The notes beneath the pieces were generated by a model. That model saw only the letters and a program-made list of their open reading frames with translations, had not been told where the DNA came from and did no database searches. Below, in pieces: positions 1-5,347 of a stretch of 6,395 nucleotides of DNA. The translations under genes were made by a program, and so were the position numbers. Positions within the stretch are counted from its first letter, which is position 1. Each line of letters opens with the position of its first letter. The stretch is from an uncultured Ruminococcus sp. GTDB taxonomy: Bacteria; Bacillota; Clostridia; Oscillospirales; Acutalibacteraceae. The stretch covers positions 1 to 6,395 of the forward strand of contig USJJ01000079.1 in assembly GCA_900554995.1 (NCBI GenBank). Reading direction: 5' to 3'.

Positions 1-777
1 TCCTGTGCAGCCGCTTCTGATGACACTGCCGCCGTGCGGTATTCCGCTGTGATTCTTTTTCAATTCGTCAAGCGAAATGAAATTAACCGTTGTATCGTAA
101 TCTGAAAAATAGTTTGGCATCGTCTTGATTTCATTCTCGATTCTCGCCTTGTCCGCTCCCTCTTCAACAACGACATAGCATTCTCTCGTGTGCTTTTCTC
201 TCGTTGTGAGCTCGGGATTCTCGCCGTTTCTTACTCTCTCGACTGCGCTCTCAACCGGGACTGTGTACTGTCGTGCATCGACAACACCGTCGATTCTGCG
301 GATTGCATCCGAATGTCCTTGGCTTACGCCTCTGCCCCAAAATGTGTAGTCCTTTCCGTTCGGGAGAACTGCATTCATATAAAGACGGTTGAGTGAGAAC
401 AGACCCGGATCCCAGCCGACGGAAATAATTGCGATGTTATTTCCCGCCTTTGCCTTTTCGTCAACAGTTGCGAAATGCTCGGGGATTTTTGCGTGGGTGT
501 CAAAGCTGTCAATAACGCTGAAATGTTCTGCGATCATCGGAGTGGTGAGCGGAAGATCGGTTGCACTTCCGCCGCAGTTGACAATGACGTCGATTTTATC
601 CTTAAATTCCGCTATTTTATCAAATTCGTGAACAGCCGCACCATCGGTTCTGATCTTTACCGATTCGGGATTTCTTCTTGTAAATACGGCGACGAGCTCC
701 ATATCGTGGGCGTTATTTACCGCCGCCTCAACTCCTCTGCCGAGGTTGCCGTAACCGGCAATTCCGATTCTTATCAT
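1..777 (-). CDS. ddh: meso-diaminopimelate dehydrogenase, C-terminus cut by window edge
   Basis: NADP-dependent enzyme that converts L-tetrahydrodipicolinate, ammonia and NADPH directly to meso-2,6-diaminopimelate, the peptidoglycan cross-linking residue and lysine precursor; cytoplasmic. 259 codons are visible from the ATG at 777 with no stop; the family is about 300-330 residues, so the last 50-70 are missing. Visible marks are an N-terminal dinucleotide-binding GYGNLG (residues 8-13), VIDSFDTH (88-95) in the substrate region, GWDPGLFSLNRL (121-132), FWGRGVSQGHSDAIRRID (147-164) and HGGSVIRSG (248-256), all characteristic of Ddh. The start is supported by AAGGA at 790-786, 8 nt upstream. 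It follows dapB by 26 nt with no terminator between, so it should be the third gene of the lysine-riboswitch operon. Identification is firm from the motifs; catalytic activity is inferred. Confidence 0.95.
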   Translation of the reverse strand, partial: MIRIGIAGYGNLGRGVEAAVNNAHDMELVAVFTRRNPESVKIRTDGAAVHEFDKIAEFKDKIDVIVNCGGSATDLPLTTPMIAEHFSVIDSFDTHAKIPEHFATVDEKAKAGNNIAIISVGWDPGLFSLNRLYMNAVLPNGKDYTFWGRGVSQGHSDAIRRIDGVVDARQYTVPVESAVERVRNGENPELTTREKHTRECYVVVEEGADKARIENEIKTMPNYFSDYDTTVNFISLDELKKNHSGIPHGGSVIRSGCTG

Positions 778-803
778 ATATATTATCCTTTCTCACGGAA
801 TAA

Positions 804-1541
804 TTATTCTGTTACAATGCTGTTCATATCATAAAGTCCCGCAGGTTTACCGAGAATAAATCTCGCCGCCGAAATTCCGCCCTCCGCAAAGAGCGCTCTT
901 GAGTGAGCCTCGTGCTTGAGGGTTATCGTCTGGCTGTCGGTTGATACATAAACCTCGTGGATCCCTACGATATTGCCACGCCTGACGGCGCTGATTCCTA
1001 TCTCATCGGGCTCACGCTTGCCGTTGCCCGATCTGCCGAGTACAAATTTTGCCTTTTGACGGATCTTTTTAAGCTCCTTTGCAATCATAAGAGCCGTTCC
1101 GCTCGGGGCGTCCAGCTTGCGGTTGTGATGAGTTTCAACTATTTCAATATCCGCATCGGGCATTACCTCAGCCGCGCGCTTTGCAAGTTCAACAAGAAGT
1201 GCAACGCCGAGCGACATATTTGCCGAATGAAATACAGGGATTTTTTTCGCCGCATCGCTGATCATTTCAAGTTCTTCTTCGGTATGACCCGTGGTCGCAA
1301 TGACGGTCGGTATATTTTTTCTCACGGCATAGTCAAGAAGCTCCGCCGTACCGAGGTGATTGGAAAAATCTATTATAACATCCGCATCGCCGTCAAAGTC
1401 ATTGATATCACTGTAACAGCCGCTCTGATCCGCCATCTTATCACCCCTTGCGGCGATCTTCATATCCTGCGCCGCGTCGACGAGCTTTTCAACCTCACAG
1501 CCCATCCTGCCACAGGCGCCGTTAATCAAAACCTTAATCAT
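804..1541 (-). CDS. dapB: 4-hydroxy-tetrahydrodipicolinate reductase
   Basis: Second step of the branch: NAD(P)H-dependent reduction of hydroxytetrahydrodipicolinate, the DapA product, to tetrahydrodipicolinate. 245 residues, at the short end but normal for the family. Rossmann N-terminus with GACGRMG (8-14); VIIDFSN (55-61) and ATTGHT (82-87) in the cofactor site; the family signature ETHHNRKLDAPSGTA (136-150) contains His138, equivalent to E. coli His159, and Lys142, equivalent to E. coli Lys163, as proton donors; RRGNIVGIHEV (187-197) is in the C-terminal substrate/tetramer domain. Its ATG shares four bases (ATGA, 1541-1538) with the dapA stop, the usual sign of translational coupling; the only upstream Shine-Dalgarno-like sequence is a weak AGGGA inside dapA. 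All key residues are present. Confidence 0.97.
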   Translation of the reverse strand: MIKVLINGACGRMGCEVEKLVDAAQDMKIAARGDKMADQSGCYSDINDFDGDADVIIDFSNHLGTAELLDYAVRKNIPTVIATTGHTEEELEMISDAAKKIPVFHSANMSLGVALLVELAKRAAEVMPDADIEIVETHHNRKLDAPSGTALMIAKELKKIRQKAKFVLGRSGNGKREPDEIGISAVRRGNIVGIHEVYVSTDSQTITLKHEAHSRALFAEGGISAARFILGKPAGLYDMNSIVTE

Positions 1542-2428
1542 ACGTCAAGTCCCTGCTCTCTCATACGCTGAAGAAGAACAGCCTTGTGAGCGTCCTCCAT
1601 CGGAGTAAGCGGAAGTCTGAGATAATCCTCACCGAAGCCCATAGCCGACATAGCTGCCTTAACGGGAATCGGATTAACCTCGGAGAAGAGAGCCTTGATA
1701 AGCGGGAAAAATCTGAACTGAAGATCAAGAGCGCCCTTTGTATCACCGTCAAAGAACTTCTTGCACATAAGTGAAGTCTCCTTCGGGAATACGTTTGAAA
1801 GCACGGAAATAACTCCCGAGCCGCCTACCGAAAGGAGAGGAACGATCTCGTCATCATTGCCCGAATAGAGGTCAAGTCTGTCGCCTACAATTGACATTGT
1901 TTCAACAATCTTTGCGATGTTGCCGTTTGCTTCCTTGATACCCTGAATCATCGGGTGATCAGCAAGGATTCCGTAGGTTGCAGGCTCGATATTAACGCCC
2001 GTTCTTGACGGAACATTGTAGAGAATGCACGGCTTTGTGCTTGCGTCGGCAAGAGCCGTATAAGACTTGATAAGTCCGTTCTGAGTAGCCTTGTTGTAAT
2101 ACGGCGTAACAACAAGAACCGCATCGTAGCCAAGCTCACAGGCACACTGAGTAAGGTCAATACCGTATGCGATATCATTCGAGCCTGTTCCGGCAATCAT
2201 CGGGACTTTGCCGTTTGCTCTCTTAACCGCAAATTCAAGAGCCTCCCTGTGTTCCTTGTCGCTGAGGGTTGATCCCTCGCCCGAGGTTCCGCAGATTACA
2301 AGTCCGTCGATGCCAGACTCAATCTGCCAATCAATAAGTCTGCCGAAGTTTTCATAATCTACTCCGTCCTTTGTGAGCGGTGTGATAAGTGCCGTTGCTG
2401 CTCCTCTGAAAATACTGTTCTCTGTCAT
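1538..2428 (-). CDS. dapA: 4-hydroxy-tetrahydrodipicolinate synthase
   Basis: First committed step of lysine/diaminopimelate synthesis: condensation of pyruvate with L-aspartate-4-semialdehyde. 296 residues from the ATG at 2428, a TIM barrel of normal family length (about 290-300). Visible: CGTSGEGSTLS (46-56) with Thr48 of the catalytic triad, TPYYN (108-112) with the Tyr that reaches across the dimer, LYNVPSRTG (136-144) with Tyr137 and carboxylate-binding Arg142, and IKEANGN (164-170) with Lys165, the Schiff-base lysine. A TTG three codons upstream (2437) is in frame but abuts the Shine-Dalgarno sequence, whereas the ATG lies 9 nt from AAGGAG, so ATG is chosen. First gene of the dapA-dapB-ddh operon, directly downstream of the lysine riboswitch that should reduce its transcription when lysine is plentiful. 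E. coli DapA is lysine-inhibited; whether this one is cannot be read here. Confidence 0.98.
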   Translation of the reverse strand: MTENSIFRGAATALITPLTKDGVDYENFGRLIDWQIESGIDGLVICGTSGEGSTLSDKEHREALEFAVKRANGKVPMIAGTGSNDIAYGIDLTQCACELGYDAVLVVTPYYNKATQNGLIKSYTALADASTKPCILYNVPSRTGVNIEPATYGILADHPMIQGIKEANGNIAKIVETMSIVGDRLDLYSGNDDEIVPLLSVGGSGVISVLSNVFPKETSLMCKKFFDGDTKGALDLQFRFFPLIKALFSEVNPIPVKAAMSAMGFGEDYLRLPLTPMEDAHKAVLLQRMREQGLDV

Positions 2429-2437
2429 TTTAAACAA

Positions 2438-2443
2438 CTCCTT
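2438..2443 (-). promoter_or_regulatory. ribosome binding site of dapA (decides the start)
   Basis: AAGGAG at 2443-2438 lies 9 nt before the ATG at 2428. The alternative in-frame TTG at 2437 directly touches this site and could not be used with it, so the three-residue longer version of DapA is unlikely. Confidence 0.85.
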
Positions 2444-2474
2444 ATGTTATTTCTTAATGGCACGCTATTTTTGT

Positions 2475-2510
2475 AAAAAATAAAGGTAACCGAACTGCTT
2501 CGGCTACCTT
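2475..2510 (-). terminator. riboswitch-controlled intrinsic terminator before dapA
   Basis: On the minus strand AAGGTAGCCGAA (2510-2499), a GCAG loop, then TTCGGTTACCTT (2494-2483) form a 12-bp stem with one G-U pair, followed by a U-rich run reading TTTATTTTTT to about 2475. It lies about 47 nt upstream of the dapA ATG and downstream of the lysine aptamer, so it is the OFF structure of the riboswitch. Its 5' arm is also the partner of the antiterminator. Confidence 0.93.
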
Positions 2511-2565
2511 ACAACTTCCAATTGCTCTGATGTTCCTTTTTAACATCAAAGTGATTTAAGATAGC
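2503..2565 (-). promoter_or_regulatory. antiterminator of the lysine riboswitch with internal hairpin
   Basis: GCTATCTTA at 2565-2557, containing the 3' strand of aptamer helix P1, can pair over 9 bp (one G-U) with TAAGGTAGC at 2511-2503, which is the 5' arm of the terminator. Between them CTTTGATGTT (2551-2542) and AACATCAGAG (2534-2525) form a 10-bp hairpin with one wobble and a 7-nt loop, bringing the two strands together. P1 plus terminator and the antiterminator are therefore mutually exclusive: lysine bound keeps P1 closed and lets the terminator form; lysine absent frees the strand for antitermination. The pairings are seen in the sequence; their use is inferred from the known L-box mechanism. 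Confidence 0.85.
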
Positions 2566-2726
2566 TCTCCGCAAAATAAGCGACAGTACGGCAGATATTA
2601 TTCCGACATACCAGCACAGCCTTCAGCCTCGGCTGCCTTCGGCAACGGCTCCTTTCACCGATACCGTAAGTCCCGCTAAGACCTTAAATAGTATCTGCTA
2701 CTGATAGCTCGATGCGCCTCTACCAT
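2558..2726 (-). promoter_or_regulatory. lysine riboswitch (L box) aptamer
   Basis: The dapA leader carries the conserved blocks of the L box in order: GGTAGAGGCGC opening from P1 (from 2724), AGTAG after the first helix, GGTGAAAGGAGCCG, GCCGAAGG, GGCTGTGCTGG, GTCGGAATAA, ACTGTCG and finally GGAGAGCTATC closing P1 (to 2560). P1 pairs GGTAG (2724-2720) with CTATC (2564-2560). The arm AAGGTC/GGACTT inside GATAC/GTATC fits P2. The aptamer is about 165 nt, the usual size. It binds free lysine and controls the terminator at 2475-2510, so it should shut off dapA-dapB-ddh at high lysine. Orientation, position and expression platform all agree with this call. Confidence 0.96.
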
Positions 2727-2762
2727 TTTCGGATCCGTAGATCCGTATGTTTAATTTTTCAC

Positions 2763-2791
2763 ATAATAACATATTGATTCGCAAAAATCAA
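2763..2791 (-). promoter_or_regulatory. sigma-A promoter of the dapA-dapB-ddh operon
   Basis: TTGATT at 2791-2786 and TATTAT at 2768-2763 are separated by exactly 17 nt and lie about 40 nt before the aptamer, predicting transcription start near 2756. The -35 box is also the left arm of a small inverted repeat, TTGATT N6 AATCAA (2791-2774). The -35 box begins only 11 nt after the stop of the upstream permease gene. Confidence 0.8.
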
Positions 2792-2802
2792 GAGTTTTTT
2801 TA

Positions 2803-3447
2803 TTATAAATCAACTTTTTCGTATTTTTTTGCACATTGTATGTTTACAACAAAAAATGAGGCTGTAAATATTGCAATTCCAACAAAGAGTAAAGGCAGTT
2901 GAACAAGCTGTCCGTGCTTTCCCTCAAGATAATCGCCGACAACGGGCATATGATCCGCCGTCTCGGCAACAAGAACAAATACCGCTGTTGTGATTGATCC
3001 GAATACGAACGCTTTTCCAACCTTATAGGCTGTCTTGAAAAATTCATTCAGAAAGACCGCATTAAACAGAGAATACATTATCAGCGATAAGCCGAAGAAC
3101 GCAACATTCGCTTCAATTCCGGCAAGATTTGAACCGTTTGGATTTATCGTCCGGCTGAAAATTGCAAACGGAACCGCAAACACAATGGACGCAGTTTCGA
3201 TAATCCATACAAACGCCGTTTTTGCTTTAACGACTTCTTTCTTTGAAACGGGAAGTATCGCATTGAAATAAGCGTCCCTGTTCTCCCTGCCATTCATAAA
3301 ACCGAAAAATATTCCGAGTGTTGCATAGAAAAATGCCACATAATAAATATAATTCGGTATGATCAGCATTATGCCGAAAAAAGTGAAAACGAACGTCATC
3401 GGATGCGCCGTGAGCAAAAATTCCTTTTTAATCAAACATTTTGTCAT
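2803..3447 (-). CDS. ABC-2 type transporter permease
   Basis: Membrane subunit of a small ABC transporter, expected to pair with the ATPase encoded just upstream; the substrate is unknown. 214 residues with about six hydrophobic segments, roughly 15-31, 34-51, 77-97, 114-134, 145-162 and 182-203, a positively charged N-terminus (KCLIKKEF) and a charged C-terminal tail. The loop RENRDAYFNAILPVSKKEVVKAK region (54-76) matches the short conserved loop of the single-domain ABC-2 permeases found with YtrB/BcrA-like ATPases (ABC2_membrane_5 type). The ATG at 3447 is chosen over an in-frame TTG at 3474 because AAAGGA (3462-3457) lies 9 nt before the ATG. It overlaps the ATPase gene by 20 bp, so translation is probably coupled. 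No terminator is seen after it. Confidence 0.85.
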   Translation of the reverse strand: MTKCLIKKEFLLTAHPMTFVFTFFGIMLIIPNYIYYVAFFYATLGIFFGFMNGRENRDAYFNAILPVSKKEVVKAKTAFVWIIETASIVFAVPFAIFSRTINPNGSNLAGIEANVAFFGLSLIMYSLFNAVFLNEFFKTAYKVGKAFVFGSITTAVFVLVAETADHMPVVGDYLEGKHGQLVQLPLLFVGIAIFTASFFVVNIQCAKKYEKVDL

Positions 3448-4180
3448 CGTAATCCGTCCTTTCCAGGCTGACAATAATTTCCTCGAGTGTCGGCTTTCCG
3501 TCCTCTTTCAGATATGAATATTTTTCAATCATATCCGCAACCGGCAACGACTCCGCAATTTCTCCGTTATGGATATATGTAACGTGGGTTGCGCACTTTT
3601 CAATATCGGAAATAATATGAGTTGAGAAAAAAATTGCTCGCTCACCGCTCTTGACAAGGCTTTTAAAAAGATTGCATATATCGTCACGTGAAACGGGATC
3701 AAGTCCGCTTGTCGGCTCGTCAAAAATCAGCAGCTTTGCACCGTGCGAAAGAGCAAGGGCAATCATAAATTTGATCCTCATTCCCGTCGAAAGCTCGTCG
3801 GCGGTTTTCCTGTCATCAATCGAAAACAGCTTTATATATTTCGCATACTTTTCCTCGTCCCAGCTGTTTTTGTAAAAATCCCTCACAGCATTTTTGATAA
3901 CAAACAGCTTTTTCTTGGGATAAAAATCTATGCCGCCGAGAACAACACCGATATTTTTCTTGCATTCGGTCTCGTTTTCGGCAACGTTCATTCCGAGGAT
4001 CTCCGCACTGCCCGAATCGCCGTGTATCATATTGAGCATTGCTTTTATCGTGGTGCTTTTACCTGCTCCGTTTCTTCCGACAAAGCCCATTATCTGCCCG
4101 CTTTCTACTGTGAATGATACATTTTTCAGCATAAACTCGGGATATTTCTTGCAAAGTCCGTTAACCGTTAGAATTTGCAT
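3428..4180 (-). CDS. ABC transporter ATP-binding protein, YtrB/BcrA-like
   Basis: Cytoplasmic ATPase that should drive the permease encoded next to it, most likely an exporter or envelope-stress transporter; the substrate cannot be told. 250 residues. Walker A GRNGAGKST (35-43), signature LSTGM (130-134) in place of LSGGQ, Walker B LLIFDEPT (150-157) with catalytic Glu155, D-loop SGLDP (158-162), and switch His188 in FFSTH. The Q-loop region reads IGVVLGGIDFYPKKK (77-91), with no glutamine at the usual place, as is common in the YtrB/YhcG-like group. The ATG at 4180 has AAAAGGGG ending 9 nt upstream; the longer TTG start at 4189 touches that site. It overlaps the abrB-like gene by 20 bp upstream and the permease gene by 20 bp downstream. 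A specific role (antimicrobial peptide resistance, lipid flipping) would be guesswork. Confidence 0.93.
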   Translation of the reverse strand: MQILTVNGLCKKYPEFMLKNVSFTVESGQIMGFVGRNGAGKSTTIKAMLNMIHGDSGSAEILGMNVAENETECKKNIGVVLGGIDFYPKKKLFVIKNAVRDFYKNSWDEEKYAKYIKLFSIDDRKTADELSTGMRIKFMIALALSHGAKLLIFDEPTSGLDPVSRDDICNLFKSLVKSGERAIFFSTHIISDIEKCATHVTYIHNGEIAESLPVADMIEKYSYLKEDGKPTLEEIIVSLERTDYDDKMFD

Positions 4181-4379
4181 TCTCCTCAACCCCTTTTACA
4201 ATGGATTTAACAATTTCGTTCAGGCATTCTCCGCGCTGGAGCGCAATCCCCCTGTTCTTATCGGCAAGCAGGACAAGTGAATCGCCTGATTTGAGATTGA
4301 ACATATCCCTGACCTCTTTCGGAATGACGATCTGACCCTTCGGTCCGATTTTTACCGTTGCAATAAAAGTGTTATCCAT
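4161..4379 (-). CDS. AbrB/MazE/SpoVT-type DNA-binding regulator
   Basis: Small transcription factor of 72 residues. The N-terminal swapped-hairpin domain is recognisable in IGPKGQIVIPKEVRDMFNLKSGDSLVLL (11-38): the KGQIVIPKEVR core corresponds to the LGRIVIPKELR core of AbrB and SpoVT, followed by the hydrophobic GDSL turn. Residues 49-72 form a short amphipathic tail (ECLNEIVKSIVKGVEE), perhaps for oligomerisation; there is no second recognisable domain. ATG at 4379 with GGAG 8 nt upstream. It is the first gene of a cassette with an ABC ATPase and permease and overlaps the ATPase by 20 bp, so it probably regulates this transporter and itself through the inverted repeat over its promoter. MazE antitoxins share the fold, but no toxin gene follows, so a regulator is the better call. 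Confidence 0.9.
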   Translation of the reverse strand: MDNTFIATVKIGPKGQIVIPKEVRDMFNLKSGDSLVLLADKNRGIALQRGECLNEIVKSIVKGVEENANSNG

Positions 4380-4391
4380 ATTTTCATCTCC

Positions 4392-4425
4392 GTATAATTA
4401 GTATTACTTTTCCTACTTATTATAC
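4392..4425. promoter_or_regulatory. candidate operator: 12-bp inverted repeat over the abrB-cassette -10 box
   Basis: On the minus strand the arm GTATAATAAGTA (4425-4414) and the arm TACTAATTATAC (4403-4392) are inverted repeats matching at 11 of 12 positions around a 10-nt centre. The upstream arm contains the whole -10 hexamer and the centre covers the expected transcription start near 4412, so a bound protein would block the promoter. The obvious candidate binder is the AbrB-like product itself. Seen: the symmetry and its position. Inferred: protein binding. Confidence 0.6.
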
Positions 4426-4446
4426 CTCTTGCACATCTTTTGTCAA
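4419..4446 (-). promoter_or_regulatory. sigma-A promoter of the abrB-ABC cassette
   Basis: TTGACA (4446-4441) and TATAAT (4424-4419), both perfect consensus hexamers, are separated by 16 nt and sit 39 nt before the abrB-like ATG at 4379. A promoter this strong would fit a cassette held down by a repressor. Confidence 0.85.
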
Positions 4447-4456
4447 TGTTTTTTCG

Positions 4457-4486
4457 GAATATTTAAGATATTAAATGACAAAACTA
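4457..4486 (+). promoter_or_regulatory. possible sigma-F-type promoter of the M23 gene
   Basis: GAATA (4457-4461), a 15-nt spacer, and GACAAAACTA (4477-4486) resemble the Bacillus sigma-F pattern GYWTA N15 GGNRANAMTW with one mismatch in each box. The start of transcription would be near 4493, about 10 nt before the GGAGG at 4503-4507. No good sigma-A pair is visible on this strand; the best is TTGTCA at 4440-4445 with a poor -10. In AT-rich DNA such matches can be chance. Confidence 0.35.
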
Positions 4487-4514
4487 TTTTTGAAGAAAAT
4501 TTGGAGGAGATAAA

Positions 4515-5231
4515 ATGAATAACAAACAGGGAAAAGAAAGCAAGCTGTTAAAATCAAAATTTTTCTATGCGGTGGTAATGTCGCTCGTCATTGCAATCGT
4601 CGGCGTTGCGTCGGTAATATATAATCTGTCGAAAATCCGTAACGTCGTCCCCGACGACGGAAACGCCGGTTTTTATTCCGTTACAACACAGAGTACAACG
4701 TCGGGACGTCAGGCGAATGTTCCTGCAACGGGTGTGCCCGATAACCGAGACAAGACTGCTTCCTCCGTAGAAAAATCAACCGAAAATGACCTCAACCGCC
4801 CATATACCGGGAAGTATCTTCTTCCGCTTAATTCAAAGGTGAGCAAGAGTTACAGCGACGGGAATATGGTTCTTTCAGAAACTATGGGCGACTGGCGTGT
4901 TCACGACGGAATTGATATCAGCGGCAATATCGGCGACAACGCTGTTGCAATCAACGACGGTAACGTTACGGCGGTATATAACGATCCTCTCTGGGGAGAC
5001 GTTATAGAGATAAAGCACGGCAACGGACTGACAGCGAAATACTGCGGCGTTAAATCCACACTTCAGAAAGACGCCAAGGTCAAGCAGGGTCAAATAATCG
5101 GCACCGTGACGGAAATTCCGGCGGAAAAAGCCGACGGAGTTCACATCCACCTTGAAATCACTGTAGAGGATAAAACCGTCGACCCCGTAAAAGCCCTCAA
5201 CCTTATGTCCGACAATACTACGGCGGAATAA
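4515..5231 (+). CDS. membrane-anchored M23 (LytM-fold) protein, SpoIIQ-like
   Basis: 238 residues: a basic N-terminus, one membrane segment (about 17-37), a low-complexity Ser/Thr/Asn-rich linker (50-95) and a C-terminal LytM/M23 domain (about 100-230) facing outside. Metal-site motifs are present: HDGID (His130, Asp134) and HIH (His210, His212). The other usual catalytic His, in the YAH motif of active M23 enzymes, is replaced: the sequence reads KYCGV (175-179). SpoIIQ of Bacillus has the same loss at this place (YQS), and NDPLWGDVIEIKHGNGL (156-172) aligns well with its KDPVLGYVVEVEHADGL stretch. SpoIIQ is the forespore half of the SpoIIQ-SpoIIIAH channel between forespore and mother cell. 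GGAGG lies 7 nt before the ATG. Divergent from abrB and monocistronic. A generic M23 endopeptidase is the alternative, so no symbol is given. Confidence 0.85.
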   Translation: MNNKQGKESKLLKSKFFYAVVMSLVIAIVGVASVIYNLSKIRNVVPDDGNAGFYSVTTQSTTSGRQANVPATGVPDNRDKTASSVEKSTENDLNRPYTGKYLLPLNSKVSKSYSDGNMVLSETMGDWRVHDGIDISGNIGDNAVAINDGNVTAVYNDPLWGDVIEIKHGNGLTAKYCGVKSTLQKDAKVKQGQIIGTVTEIPAEKADGVHIHLEITVEDKTVDPVKALNLMSDNTTAE

Positions 5232-5261
5232 AGGAACGCAAAAAAGTTCATATGTCGCAAA

Positions 5262-5319
5262 AGAGCATTGCACTCTGTGGCTGAGATTTTAATAATCCTT
5301 TCGCAAAGTGCGATGCTCT
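5262..5319. repeat. 12-bp inverted repeat after the M23 gene
   Basis: AGAGCATTGCAC (5262-5273) and GTGCGATGCTCT (5308-5319) pair over 12 bp with one G-U, around a 34-nt centre. It begins 31 bp after the M23 stop. The DNA after it (to 5340) is only loosely T-rich, so it is a weak terminator at best; a short palindromic repeat or a remnant of a small non-autonomous element is the other possibility. TCGCAAA occurs just before the left arm (5255-5261) and again just before the right arm (5301-5307). Confidence 0.55.
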
Positions 5320-5347
5320 AAGTATAGCAAAATATTTTTGAAAACTT

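Noticed and set aside
798..809. Perfect 12-bp palindrome GAATAATTATTC at the dapB-ddh junction
   Set aside because: It is AT-rich, overlaps the dapB stop and has no T tract after it; probably chance and not a terminator.
475..834. Open frames on the plus strand opposite ddh
   Set aside because: The minus strand here encodes clear Ddh motifs without interruption; the plus-strand frames lack ribosome binding sites and family features.
957..1571. Long open frame of about 204 codons on the plus strand
   Set aside because: It lies antisense to dapB, whose family motifs are unmistakable, and its translation resembles no known protein; it is a reading-frame shadow.
4161..4379. Antitoxin of a MazEF-type toxin-antitoxin pair
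   Set aside because: The fold is shared with MazE, but the gene that follows is an ABC ATPase and no small toxin-like gene is adjacent.
4875..5273. Open frame of 132 codons antisense to the M23 gene
   Set aside because: It covers the coding region of the LytM domain in antisense, has no convincing ribosome binding site, and its protein is unlike any family.
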